Origin: Promethearchaeota archaeon
GTDB lineage: Archaea > Asgardarchaeota > Lokiarchaeia > Sigyniarchaeales > SOKP01
Direction: 5' to 3'
NCBI GenBank assembly: GCA_030615145.1
Contig: JAUWZT010000109.1
Location: forward strand, 1-11,437
DNA length: 11,437 nucleotides
Shown here: piece after piece, positions 1 to 6,683 of the stretch
Layout: the number at the start of each line of letters is the position of its first letter
How positions within the stretch are numbered: the stretch's first letter is position 1
The notes under the pieces: generated by a model
What the model saw: the letters and a program-made list of their open reading frames with translations, nothing else
Database searches by the model: none
Told to the model about the DNA's origin: nothing
Program-made: the position numbers and the translations under genes

Positions 1-1
1 T

Positions 2-241
2 TTACCTGCTGAAGGTTTGTCTTTACAGATGAAAAAGTTCTGCTATATTCATAATAGTAAATGTAATATTCTCTCTGATAACTTCTTGAGCTGTAATAAA
101 ATCTGTGAAGTGGTAGCAAACAAATTAATCGAATTCCTACAACTTAATTTATATCCGTATATTAAAAAAAATAGTTCGGATATCTGCGGCGATTATCCTT
201 TATTTAAATTGTTTAACTACAGCAAATTATTCTCTGTTTAA
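2..241 (+). CDS. Unrecognised Cys-containing protein, probable 3' fragment
   Basis: The frame is open from the window edge (reading L-P-A-E-G-L-S-L-Q-M-K-K) to a TAA at 239-241, so this is probably the last 79 codons of a gene starting off-window. Internal starts exist at TTG 17 and ATG 29, so a short independent gene is also possible. I recognise no family. The visible part contains a CYIHNSKC motif (two Cys five residues apart with a His between them) and two further cysteines in an LSCNKIC segment, which could bind a metal. A hydrophobic helical stretch (VVANKLIEFLQLNLY) follows. There is no membrane anchor and no low complexity. It is followed by a 182-base AT-rich spacer and is not obviously co-transcribed with the next gene. 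Being short and in AT-rich DNA, it could be a chance open frame. Confidence 0.35.
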   Translation, partial: LPAEGLSLQMKKFCYIHNSKCNILSDNFLSCNKICEVVANKLIEFLQLNLYPYIKKNSSDICGDYPLFKLFNYSKLFSV

Positions 242-374
242 TAAAGTTGTGTTATTAAGGAATTTTGTCGGATACCTAAAAAGTTATTAGTCTTACTATA
301 TATTGAATAATCTGAAGATAATATCTACATATTACTTATTTTTAAGATTATTATCTATATCTGTTTAAATAAGG

Positions 375-382
375 TTTATATA
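375..382 (+). promoter_or_regulatory. TATA-like box upstream of the Mrr-like gene
   Basis: The octamer TTTATATA lies about 42-49 bases before the ATG at 424. This matches an archaeal TBP site with transcription starting about 25 bases downstream and a 5' leader of about 20 bases. The whole spacer is AT-rich, so the box is suggestive only. Confidence 0.4.
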
Positions 383-423
383 TTACTTAATAAATATATA
401 TTATTAAAACTTAATGTGATTTA

Positions 424-792
424 ATGTCATTTAGAGATAAACCCTTATCTGAATTAACCGAGAAAGTTTTTTCTGAGAAATATGAATTTATTAGTGGACC
501 GCAAAAATTTAAAGGGCAATCCGGTAAATACTGGACATTTAACGCGGTTATTAATAACGGGAAGCATGGTAGATATGGCGTATTTATTCGAGATTGGAAA
601 AGAGAAATATCTATTACACAGTTAAGACAACTACATAAAGCATGCGTTGATATCCCCGATATAGAAGGGGGGATTATGATTTGTAATATTGCCACAGATT
701 TTTCGCGTGATTATAGTACTCAATTTGGAATTCAGCTTCTATCAAGAGGGCATTTAGTCTCCAAACTGAGGAATAGAGAGTTCCAATTTTAA
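424..792 (+). CDS. Small Mrr/PD-(D/E)XK-like nuclease-fold protein
   Basis: This 122-residue protein has no signal peptide or membrane segment. Its middle and C-terminal part follow the layout of the Mrr-type restriction endonuclease catalytic domain. A beta strand (GVFIRDWKR) carries a possible (D/E)-X-K motif, D57-W58-K59. A helix (ITQLRQLHKACV) follows, then a strand ending in GGIMICN, then FS.DYSTQFGIQLLS, which resembles the family's 'gilvt..fs..A..yA...gI.Ll' block. The acidic residue usually found on the preceding strand is not obvious: that position reads TFNAV, with N40 where Asp is expected. Catalytic activity is therefore uncertain. Only the catalytic-like domain is present; typical Mrr enzymes add an N-terminal winged-helix domain. 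The ATG at 424 is the natural start, with no strong Shine-Dalgarno. No methyltransferase is next to it, so a restriction role is not supported. A DNA-repair nuclease or a degenerate homologue is equally possible. Confidence 0.6.
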   Translation: MSFRDKPLSELTEKVFSEKYEFISGPQKFKGQSGKYWTFNAVINNGKHGRYGVFIRDWKREISITQLRQLHKACVDIPDIEGGIMICNIATDFSRDYSTQFGIQLLSRGHLVSKLRNREFQF

Positions 793-793
793 A

Positions 794-806
794 ATTTTTT
801 GTTTTA
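794..806 (+). terminator. T-rich terminator after the Mrr-like gene
   Basis: Runs of six T and four T follow directly on the stop codon at 790-792, as at many archaeal 3' ends. A perfect 12-bp palindrome (ATTCTTAAGAAT, 824-835) lies just downstream. Confidence 0.4.
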
Positions 807-891
807 ACACATCTATTAGGCACATTCTTAAGAATTCAACATTCTCAAGAAAGTAAATTTATTTAATTCTCATTCTATTTACTTAAGTGAA

Positions 892-899
892 TTATATTA
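892..899 (+). promoter_or_regulatory. Possible TATA box for the aminotransferase
   Basis: TTATATTA lies 32-39 bases before the TTG start at 931, a spacing that would give a short leader. An 8-bp inverted repeat (AAGTAAAT at 851-858 and ATTTACTT at 877-884) sits immediately upstream and could be an operator. Both could occur by chance in this AT-rich spacer. Confidence 0.3.
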
Positions 900-930
900 A
901 TTAATTATTAAATGTACAAAGTGGAATATT

Positions 931-2115
931 TTGCTAACAAATAGAGTAAAAGGCGTTGAATACGCGATAAGAGAAATAGCTGCTGTTGCCCATGAAGTAG
1001 CTAAAAGTGGTAAAACAGTTTATCATTTAAATATTGGAGATCCAGTTGCCTACGACTTTCCTACTCCAGAATTTATTTCAGAGGCTTTATTTAAAGCTAG
1101 TCGCGAAGGTAATAATAATTACGTCAATTCATTAGGTGTTATTGAGCTACGAGAAGAGATTAGTAGAGTTCTCAAGGAAAATGAAAACCTCAAAATTGGA
1201 ATCGATGATATTCTGGTTACTTCAGGAGTTACTGAAGGAATTAATTTTATTGTAGCAGGATTAATCGAAAATGGTAAAGAATTACTTATACCCGGTCCAT
1301 CGTATCCATTGTATATTAATTATGCTAAATTTTATGATGGAAAACCAGTTGAATATGCGCTTAACGAGGATGAGGATTGGGAGCCTAACATTGAAGATTT
1401 GAGGAAAAAAATTACCAATAAAACTCAAGCAATATTAATATGCTCTCCAAATAATCCAACTGGTGCCATGTATGGAGAGAAAAAGATTAAGGAAATAATA
1501 AATTTAGCGGGAGAATATGATTTACCTATTTTATCTGATGAAATTTACGATCAAATTACATACGATAAGTCGTATGTCTGTCCCGCTTCCTTAACCAAAG
1601 ATGTTCCCATTATTGGCTTAAATGGTTTTTCAAAAACGCATTTAGTAACTGGTTGGAGGCTCGGATATCTTTATTACCACGATCCTGAAAACAAACTCGA
1701 CGAATTAAAGAATGGCATAGCAAAAATGGCGAGAGCGCGTCTATCTGCTAATTCTGTTGCTCAGTTCGCAGCAATAGAGATTTTAAGAACTTCAAGCAAT
1801 CACACCGTAGAAATGGTACAAAAATTAAAAGAACGACGGGATTACTCGTACGATAAATTGCGAAAAATTGAGGGAATTAGTTGCGTTAAACCTAATGGTG
1901 CGTTTTACCTCTTCCCAAAATTAGATCTTAAAGAATTAGGAAAATGGAAAGACGATAAGGAGTTAGTAGTGGGTTTGCTTAAAGAAACAGGCGTCTGTAC
2001 CGTTTATGGTTCGGGTTTTGGAGATTATGGAAAAGGACATATGCGAATAACTTTTCTACCAAAAGTAGAAATCCTTGAAAAAGTATATAACCTAATTGAA
2101 GAATACTTAAAGTAA
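931..2115 (+). CDS. Class I PLP aminotransferase, alanine aminotransferase type
   Basis: This cytosolic pyridoxal-phosphate enzyme of aminotransferase fold type I probably moves the amino group between alanine (or a related amino acid) and 2-oxoglutarate. It aligns almost end to end with my recollection of the Pyrococcus furiosus alanine aminotransferase, at about the same length (394 residues). Shared blocks include VEYAIRE, LNIGDPV.YDF, VPGPSYP-like IPGPSYP, EDW.P, NPTGA.Y and GGFY-like GAFYLFPK. Active-site residues are visible: N175 in NNPTG, D203 and Y206 in SDEIYD, the Schiff-base lysine K235 in GFSKTH, R243 in TGWRLGY, and the carboxylate-binding R372 in GHMRI. The start is TTG at 931. 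An in-frame stop lies at 898-900, and no ATG or GTG in this frame falls between them. The following T-rich stretch suggests a single-gene unit. Substrate choice (alanine, aspartate or aromatic) cannot be settled from sequence alone. Confidence 0.92.
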   Translation: MLTNRVKGVEYAIREIAAVAHEVAKSGKTVYHLNIGDPVAYDFPTPEFISEALFKASREGNNNYVNSLGVIELREEISRVLKENENLKIGIDDILVTSGVTEGINFIVAGLIENGKELLIPGPSYPLYINYAKFYDGKPVEYALNEDEDWEPNIEDLRKKITNKTQAILICSPNNPTGAMYGEKKIKEIINLAGEYDLPILSDEIYDQITYDKSYVCPASLTKDVPIIGLNGFSKTHLVTGWRLGYLYYHDPENKLDELKNGIAKMARARLSANSVAQFAAIEILRTSSNHTVEMVQKLKERRDYSYDKLRKIEGISCVKPNGAFYLFPKLDLKELGKWKDDKELVVGLLKETGVCTVYGSGFGDYGKGHMRITFLPKVEILEKVYNLIEEYLK

Positions 2116-2133
2116 AGATTGAATCTAACAAAA

Positions 2134-2160
2134 TTTTTGATTTTTCAATATCTTTTTTTA
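2134..2160 (+). terminator. T-rich terminator after the aminotransferase
   Basis: Three successive T-runs of five, five and seven residues lie 19-44 bases past the stop codon. This is the usual form of an archaeal intrinsic terminator, and it separates the aminotransferase from the repair operon. Confidence 0.5.
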
Positions 2161-2168
2161 ATTTAATA

Positions 2169-2278
2169 TTAGCCACTTAACGTTTGTTCTAAAAACTATT
2201 AAATTTTAAAAGTCCTTGAAGTTTAAAAATGGTTAAGGCTAATAATTTTAAAAGAACAAATAATCTCTTAGCCAAGGA
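2169..2278. repeat. Spacer with overlapping inverted and direct repeats
   Basis: Several complementary blocks lie between the aminotransferase terminator and the herA promoter. TTAGCC plus TTAAC (2169-2181) can pair with GTTAAGGCTAA (2232-2242). TTTGTTCT (2183-2190) is the exact complement of AGAACAAA (2253-2260). TCCTTG (2213-2218) complements CAAGGA (2273-2278). A second TTAGCC (2268-2273) could compete for the same GGCTAA. An 11-base direct repeat AATTTTAAAAG occurs at 2202-2212 and 2244-2254. It may be a regulatory element, a small RNA, or chance in AT-rich DNA. Confidence 0.3.
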
Positions 2279-2294
2279 TTAATACAATTTTTTA

Positions 2295-2302
2295 TTTATA
2301 TT
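2295..2302 (+). promoter_or_regulatory. TATA-like box for the herA-nurA-mre11-rad50 operon
   Basis: TTTATATT lies 52-59 bases before the herA ATG, which would give a leader of roughly 25-30 bases. It is the best TBP-like site ahead of the operon. No other site is evident within the cluster, where genes are tightly spaced. Confidence 0.35.
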
Positions 2303-2353
2303 GATAAAATAATTAATATATTAATTAAAAATGAAATGTAATGGTTTTATGCT

Positions 2354-4102
2354 ATGATTATTAAAATCAATTCGTTAGAGAGTACAATTGAAATTTTTTA
2401 CGAAAATTACATACATCTTCACGGCTTTTTAAAATTAAAAGCAAAAGATGAAAAAAATAATAAAGAATACATTATTATCGTTCAGATCCTTAATGAACAA
2501 ACAATTACAGATTACATTTTAACGCGTCAAAAATTAAGAAACGTAAAAATGACCGATTATATTAAATCTGAATTAGAAATGGAATTGCAATATGTCATTC
2601 AAGGTCGTCCTATTATTTTTATAGAAAAAGATAAAAAATCTAAAAAAGAGATTCCTCATACCATAAATGTCTTTTTTGAAATTGAAGATTTAATGGAAAG
2701 TAAAGTACTGACACCTCATTCCATGGAAATCCCAGAAGATCAGAGCGATGTTCACGAATATTTAAAACATATTTTCCCATCCGACGGAATTTTTATGGGA
2801 TATTTAGCATCTGAAAAAAAAGTGGAGGTATATTTTCCCTTTAAGTATTTAATGTATCATTTTTTTATAGCAGGTGCTACGGGAATGGGAAAATCAAACT
2901 TAAACCAAGTGTTTATTGATGGATTACTCCAACATAATGCTCAAATAATACTTGGTGACAAAGGAAATAAGATATCAATGCTAGCAATTGATATGCACGA
3001 CGAATATGCTTTAGGTTGTATTAAATATGGAGTAAATGATATTTGCAAAGCCGTAAATTATAATAAAGAGTTGATAGGATCGTGGTTTTACCTTTATCCA
3101 AATAAAGGAATACCGCCAACTGAATTAAGAAGCGTTGCGGAGCCTTGTCTGATAAATTACCAAGAAATAAAACCTGAAGATCTTTTTGCAACGGGTTCAT
3201 TCAATGATTTACAAGTAGGAGCTATTTTTTCAGCCTATAGGAGCGATCAGGAAGATTATATTGAAAATCTATTGACAGATGGATATCGCCCTCCTGGCGG
3301 TCACGATGAAAAAACGATGGCTGCAATAAGGAGAAGAATGCATTGGTTAGAATATTCGGAGATGTTTCAATCTAATGCTGCAAGCAAATTACCAGAAATC
3401 GTAAAAAAATTGGAAACAGGAGGATTAATTATTTTAAACGCGTCGATGATTTCAGATTTAGAACAATTTCTTTTTAACAGCGTTTTGGCTAGAACATTGT
3501 TTGATTTACGCAAATCGCTCAAATCTTCCTCAGATATAGCTACTTTGGAAAAAAAATTAGACCAAACATTACCTAAGAATTTTTATCAAAATTATAAAAT
3601 CAATTTAAAAGACTTATATGTCAAAACTGGAACAATGGTTAAAGATCCATCAGAAATGCCAATTATAATCTTTACAATTGAGGAAGCTCCTAGCATATTG
3701 CGCCCGGAAATGATGAGATATAATAATATATTTAAAGATATTTCACGTCAAGGAAGAAAGTTCAATTTGGGATTAGAAGTAATATCTCAACAGTATTCCC
3801 CCATAGACGATACTATTTTATCAAATATGAACACAGTAATTAACTTACCATTAAGGTCTGAAAAAGAAAAAGCTGTAGCTGCGAAGACTTTAGGAGGGGG
3901 AATTCAACATAGCGATTTGGAATCATTAACTGGAACGAGAGGAATCGCGTTAATATCTGGAATTTGGCTAACTAACTTTCAAAAATTAAAAATACCATTA
4001 TACGATGAATACTTTGAGAGTCATTCGAAAAAGTTTTACGAAGATTTCTCGAAAAAAATAGCATCTTCAGGGATATCTCCTCCCCCCACTGAGCTTCCAT
4101 AA
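2354..4102 (+). CDS. herA: HerA DNA translocase/helicase
   Basis: HerA is a hexameric FtsK/HerA-superfamily ATPase that pumps DNA into the NurA nuclease during end resection. The protein has 582 residues, close to the usual archaeal length. Residues 1 to about 150 are beta-rich and fit the HAS-barrel, the region used for NurA binding in known complexes. The ATPase core carries Walker A GATGMGKS (174-181, K180), Walker B IIIFTIEEA (437-445, E443 and E444), RQGRK (465-469) leading into LEVISQQ (sensor region, S478-Q480), and a late arginine R501 in NLPLRSEKE. Most HerA proteins read EEAH after Walker B, whereas this one reads EEAP, a mild divergence. The ATG at 2354 has no Shine-Dalgarno, in keeping with a promoter-proximal gene. 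The C-terminus ends in a proline-rich tail. It leads an apparent four-gene operon with nurA, mre11 and rad50. Confidence 0.92.
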   Translation: MIIKINSLESTIEIFYENYIHLHGFLKLKAKDEKNNKEYIIIVQILNEQTITDYILTRQKLRNVKMTDYIKSELEMELQYVIQGRPIIFIEKDKKSKKEIPHTINVFFEIEDLMESKVLTPHSMEIPEDQSDVHEYLKHIFPSDGIFMGYLASEKKVEVYFPFKYLMYHFFIAGATGMGKSNLNQVFIDGLLQHNAQIILGDKGNKISMLAIDMHDEYALGCIKYGVNDICKAVNYNKELIGSWFYLYPNKGIPPTELRSVAEPCLINYQEIKPEDLFATGSFNDLQVGAIFSAYRSDQEDYIENLLTDGYRPPGGHDEKTMAAIRRRMHWLEYSEMFQSNAASKLPEIVKKLETGGLIILNASMISDLEQFLFNSVLARTLFDLRKSLKSSSDIATLEKKLDQTLPKNFYQNYKINLKDLYVKTGTMVKDPSEMPIIIFTIEEAPSILRPEMMRYNNIFKDISRQGRKFNLGLEVISQQYSPIDDTILSNMNTVINLPLRSEKEKAVAAKTLGGGIQHSDLESLTGTRGIALISGIWLTNFQKLKIPLYDEYFESHSKKFYEDFSKKIASSGISPPPTELP

Positions 4103-4120
4103 TAATATAATTAAAATTTT

Positions 4121-4337
4121 AAGGTGAAAAATAATTTCTTTTAATTTCGAATTAATCTCGTTAGAAAAATCTTTTGAAGAAAGACCGGAAATATCTATTG
4201 ATGAAGATGTTAAAAAATTTAAAGAATTCATTAAAGCAAGAAGAGCTAAATGGACTGAAGAAGAAAAGATCGAACTTGAAACAGACAAATTTGATAATGA
4301 CGAGAGTTTAAGAAACACAAATTCATTATTTAGTGAG
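4121..4337 (+). other. nurA: Probable missing N-terminal coding region of nurA
   Basis: The nurA frame stays open from just after a TGA at 4125-4127 down to the ATG at 4338. It encodes a charged helical segment that looks like real protein (ISFNFELISLEKSFEERPE, then EDVKKFKEFIKARRAKW). It contains no in-frame ATG, GTG or TTG. A good Shine-Dalgarno-like AAGGTGA (4121-4127) begins 18 bases after the herA stop, and the possible starts behind it are the non-standard ATA (4131) or ATT (4134). Alternatively, the GTG at 4124 would join this frame if one A were removed from the five-A run 4127-4131, giving M-K-I-I-S-F-N-F. Without this segment the operon has an unexplained 235-base gap. Confidence 0.6.
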
Positions 4338-5330
4338 ATGAATCATCGGCCAATAGAGGGTGAATTGTTCGATTATATAAATAAAGATTTTAAAATAATT
4401 GGTTTTGATGAGAGTTCAAATACACTTAGTGGAACTTATGCTAAATTAGCTTCTTTCAAATTTGGAGAATGCCAAGTAACTTTTAAAGATGGAAAATATC
4501 ACAAAGAAAAAATTATGTATAAACCTATTACGACCTACATAGAAGATAACGAACATAAACTTATTATATACAAGACTGTAATTGAAAATTTCGTAAAAAC
4601 AATTAAACGAAATTTTTACAAAAGTAATTTGAAAGATAAAGTTGATAAATTAGAAGAGTGGTACGAGTCGACATATAAAAAAAAGATTGAAGAGCATATC
4701 AGTGCACACGCTTATTATTATCCTACATTGGGACATGTAGTAGATAGAATAAGAACCGCTGATGAGATTCTAAAATCTTTAGTTAGAATTAAAGAAGAAA
4801 GTAATTGGGGACAAAATAAAAATGTTGTATTCCTTGGAGATGGCATTCAAATGTTTCGCCAACATATTTTTCCTCCTAGCGCATTCACGGAATTCTTTTA
4901 TAGGTTCATTCAATCGTACGATATAAAATACTATAGTTTTTCGAAGACATGTCGCTTAAGAGATGCTCAAGGAAATTTTTTATTGCCAATATGGTCAGAG
5001 ATATATGAGGATAACTTCTTAGTTGAATTACCGGATCTATCTAAGTATACTAAAAGTAAAGCATATCTTACGAGGTTGCAAAAAGATAGCTCCGCTCTTA
5101 GATTTGATATCTGCGATGATTTAGATACAAAAGACGCAAGGTATATTCTTAAGAATTTGATTCCATATTCTCCACAAGGTTATCCCCTTAGTTTGGTGGG
5201 GGCACACGAAGCAAGCACTTTATTAGTGTCGGAATATAATAAGTTTGATACGGCATTCATGAAACTTAAATACGATAAAAAAACAAAAAATTACGCACAA
5301 AAATGGAGACAAAAAGTATTAGGAAAATAA
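4338..5330 (+). CDS. nurA: NurA 5'-3' nuclease
   Basis: NurA is the manganese-dependent nuclease partner of HerA. It degrades the 5' strand at double-strand breaks. Three family blocks are visible. IIGFDESS carries the first metal-binding Asp (D24 from this ATG). VVFLGDGIQ carries a second Asp (D168). The C-terminal RFDI block and GYPLSLVGAHEAS (281-293) match the conserved NurA ending. The 330 residues from ATG 4338 put D24 very near the N-terminus, whereas characterised NurA proteins carry several tens of residues ahead of that Asp. The ATG also lacks a Shine-Dalgarno. The true start is therefore probably about 70 codons upstream, giving about 400 residues (see the preceding entry). It lies between herA and mre11, with 39 bases to the latter. 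Confidence 0.85.
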   Translation: MNHRPIEGELFDYINKDFKIIGFDESSNTLSGTYAKLASFKFGECQVTFKDGKYHKEKIMYKPITTYIEDNEHKLIIYKTVIENFVKTIKRNFYKSNLKDKVDKLEEWYESTYKKKIEEHISAHAYYYPTLGHVVDRIRTADEILKSLVRIKEESNWGQNKNVVFLGDGIQMFRQHIFPPSAFTEFFYRFIQSYDIKYYSFSKTCRLRDAQGNFLLPIWSEIYEDNFLVELPDLSKYTKSKAYLTRLQKDSSALRFDICDDLDTKDARYILKNLIPYSPQGYPLSLVGAHEASTLLVSEYNKFDTAFMKLKYDKKTKNYAQKWRQKVLGK

Positions 5331-5369
5331 TAGTTTTTAATTTAAATGATTTTAGGATAAGGGATTTAT

Positions 5370-6680
5370 ATGATTAAAATTGTGCACATATCTGATTCTC
5401 ATCTAGGTTATAGAACAAGAAGAGGTACAACAAATAAATGGGCAATCCAAAATTATTCTAAACCTTACGAACAAGAAATTTATGATTTGTTTCTAGAGGT
5501 TATGGAAGATATTTCTAAGATTAAAGATTTGGACTTTTTAATTCATTGCGGTGACATGTTCCACAATCCTTCTTTATATAGCTCATATCCTCCGCCAGAG
5601 CCCGCAAGAAGAACTTTTAAAGAAGGTTTAGACATTTTTTTTAAAAACACTAAAAATCAAACCCCTTTCATTTATATTGAGGGAAATCATGGAGTCTTTA
5701 GAGGGTATGAATATACGCCGTTTGAATCCCATATACAAAAAGATGAATACCCAAATCTTTATTATTTTAAAGAACGAGATTTAACTAATGCCATCAATAA
5801 TAACCAACCCTTAAAGTTAGAATTTCCCTCAAAGGAAGTGAGATTTTACTTGTTCCCTTTTTTTGAATTTAAATCTTTTGAGATATATGAAGTGGCATAC
5901 GATAAATGGGTAGGACTACAGCGACCAAATAAAAGCGACGATTTTATCAATATTGCGGTTGCGCATGGTTCAATTGCTGACGGCACTTTACATAGAAAAG
6001 TCAATTCTGATGATTTTAGTTATGATTATGTAGCTCTGGGGCATGAACACGGATTAAAGAAAGTTTCCAAGAATCACTATTATTCAGGAAGCTTGCTCCC
6101 AATGAATTTTAAAGAAGTTTTGGAAAAACAAGGGTATCTAAATGTAGAAATAGATAAAAAAGCTAAAATCTTAAATATTGAAGAAATCTCTACAAATAAG
6201 TTACTCAAAAGAACTTTTGAAATTATCAAAATTGAAGCTAGCCCTCAACACACTTCCGCAGATTTAGAAGCTCTCATCAGAAATGAATTGAAACCGTTTA
6301 TCTCTGATGAAGGATTTGACCCCAAAACTGCTGCTAGGCTGAAATTCAACTTTTATGGGGAAATAACATTTAAAAAAAATTGGCAAATTAACGATTTAAT
6401 GACGAAAATCCGGAGCGAATCTTTTTCTCAATCTGATAAGTTTAATATTCTTCAAATAATCTGGAAGATTTTCGATGAATCTGAGGATGCTGAGAACGAT
6501 ATTAGTACTGGCTTAATTCAGGATTATATATTAGAACACCCCGATGAAGAGTTTAAGTCTTTTGTTAAAGAAAAATTAACTGAGGACAAATCCCAGTTTG
6601 ATGTAGACAAGCTAACTCAATTCGGAATGAAAGCTTTAAAAAACGCGTTAAAATTCATGGAAAGAGAAAAAGAGGTGTGA
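5370..6680 (+). CDS. mre11: Mre11 nuclease subunit
   Basis: Mre11 is the manganese-dependent calcineurin-like phosphoesterase of the Mre11-Rad50 complex. It has 3'-5' exonuclease and endonuclease activity at DNA ends. All phosphoesterase motifs are present: D9-x-H11 in ISDSHLGY, G61-D62-M-F-H65, G105-N106-H107, H199 in VAHGS, and G-H225-E-H227 near 224-227. The protein is 436 residues, normal for archaeal Mre11. The nuclease and capping domains fill about 1-290. The acidic C-terminal part (about 350-436) probably includes the helical Rad50-binding region. The ATG at 5370 follows a weak AAGGGA (5359-5364) at suitable spacing. It ends only 3 bases before rad50, so the two are almost certainly co-translated. 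No key residue is missing. Confidence 0.95.
   Translation: MIKIVHISDSHLGYRTRRGTTNKWAIQNYSKPYEQEIYDLFLEVMEDISKIKDLDFLIHCGDMFHNPSLYSSYPPPEPARRTFKEGLDIFFKNTKNQTPFIYIEGNHGVFRGYEYTPFESHIQKDEYPNLYYFKERDLTNAINNNQPLKLEFPSKEVRFYLFPFFEFKSFEIYEVAYDKWVGLQRPNKSDDFINIAVAHGSIADGTLHRKVNSDDFSYDYVALGHEHGLKKVSKNHYYSGSLLPMNFKEVLEKQGYLNVEIDKKAKILNIEEISTNKLLKRTFEIIKIEASPQHTSADLEALIRNELKPFISDEGFDPKTAARLKFNFYGEITFKKNWQINDLMTKIRSESFSQSDKFNILQIIWKIFDESEDAENDISTGLIQDYILEHPDEEFKSFVKEKLTEDKSQFDVDKLTQFGMKALKNALKFMEREKEV
6672..6677 (+). promoter_or_regulatory. Shine-Dalgarno site for rad50
   Basis: GAGGTG, 6 bases before the rad50 ATG and inside the end of mre11, matches the archaeal 16S anti-Shine-Dalgarno. It shows that this genome uses such sites within operons, which strengthens the case for the similar AAGGTGA in front of the nurA extension. 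Confidence 0.75.
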
Positions 6681-6683
6681 AAA

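Noticed and set aside
411..695. Open frame on the - strand opposite the Mrr-like gene
   Set aside because: It is antisense to a frame with recognisable fold pattern and promoter, and its own protein shows no family features.
4067..4318. Open frame on the - strand across the herA-nurA gap
   Set aside because: Its serine- and leucine-rich product is the mirror of a Lys/Glu-rich coding segment on the + strand, which better explains the region as the nurA N-terminus.
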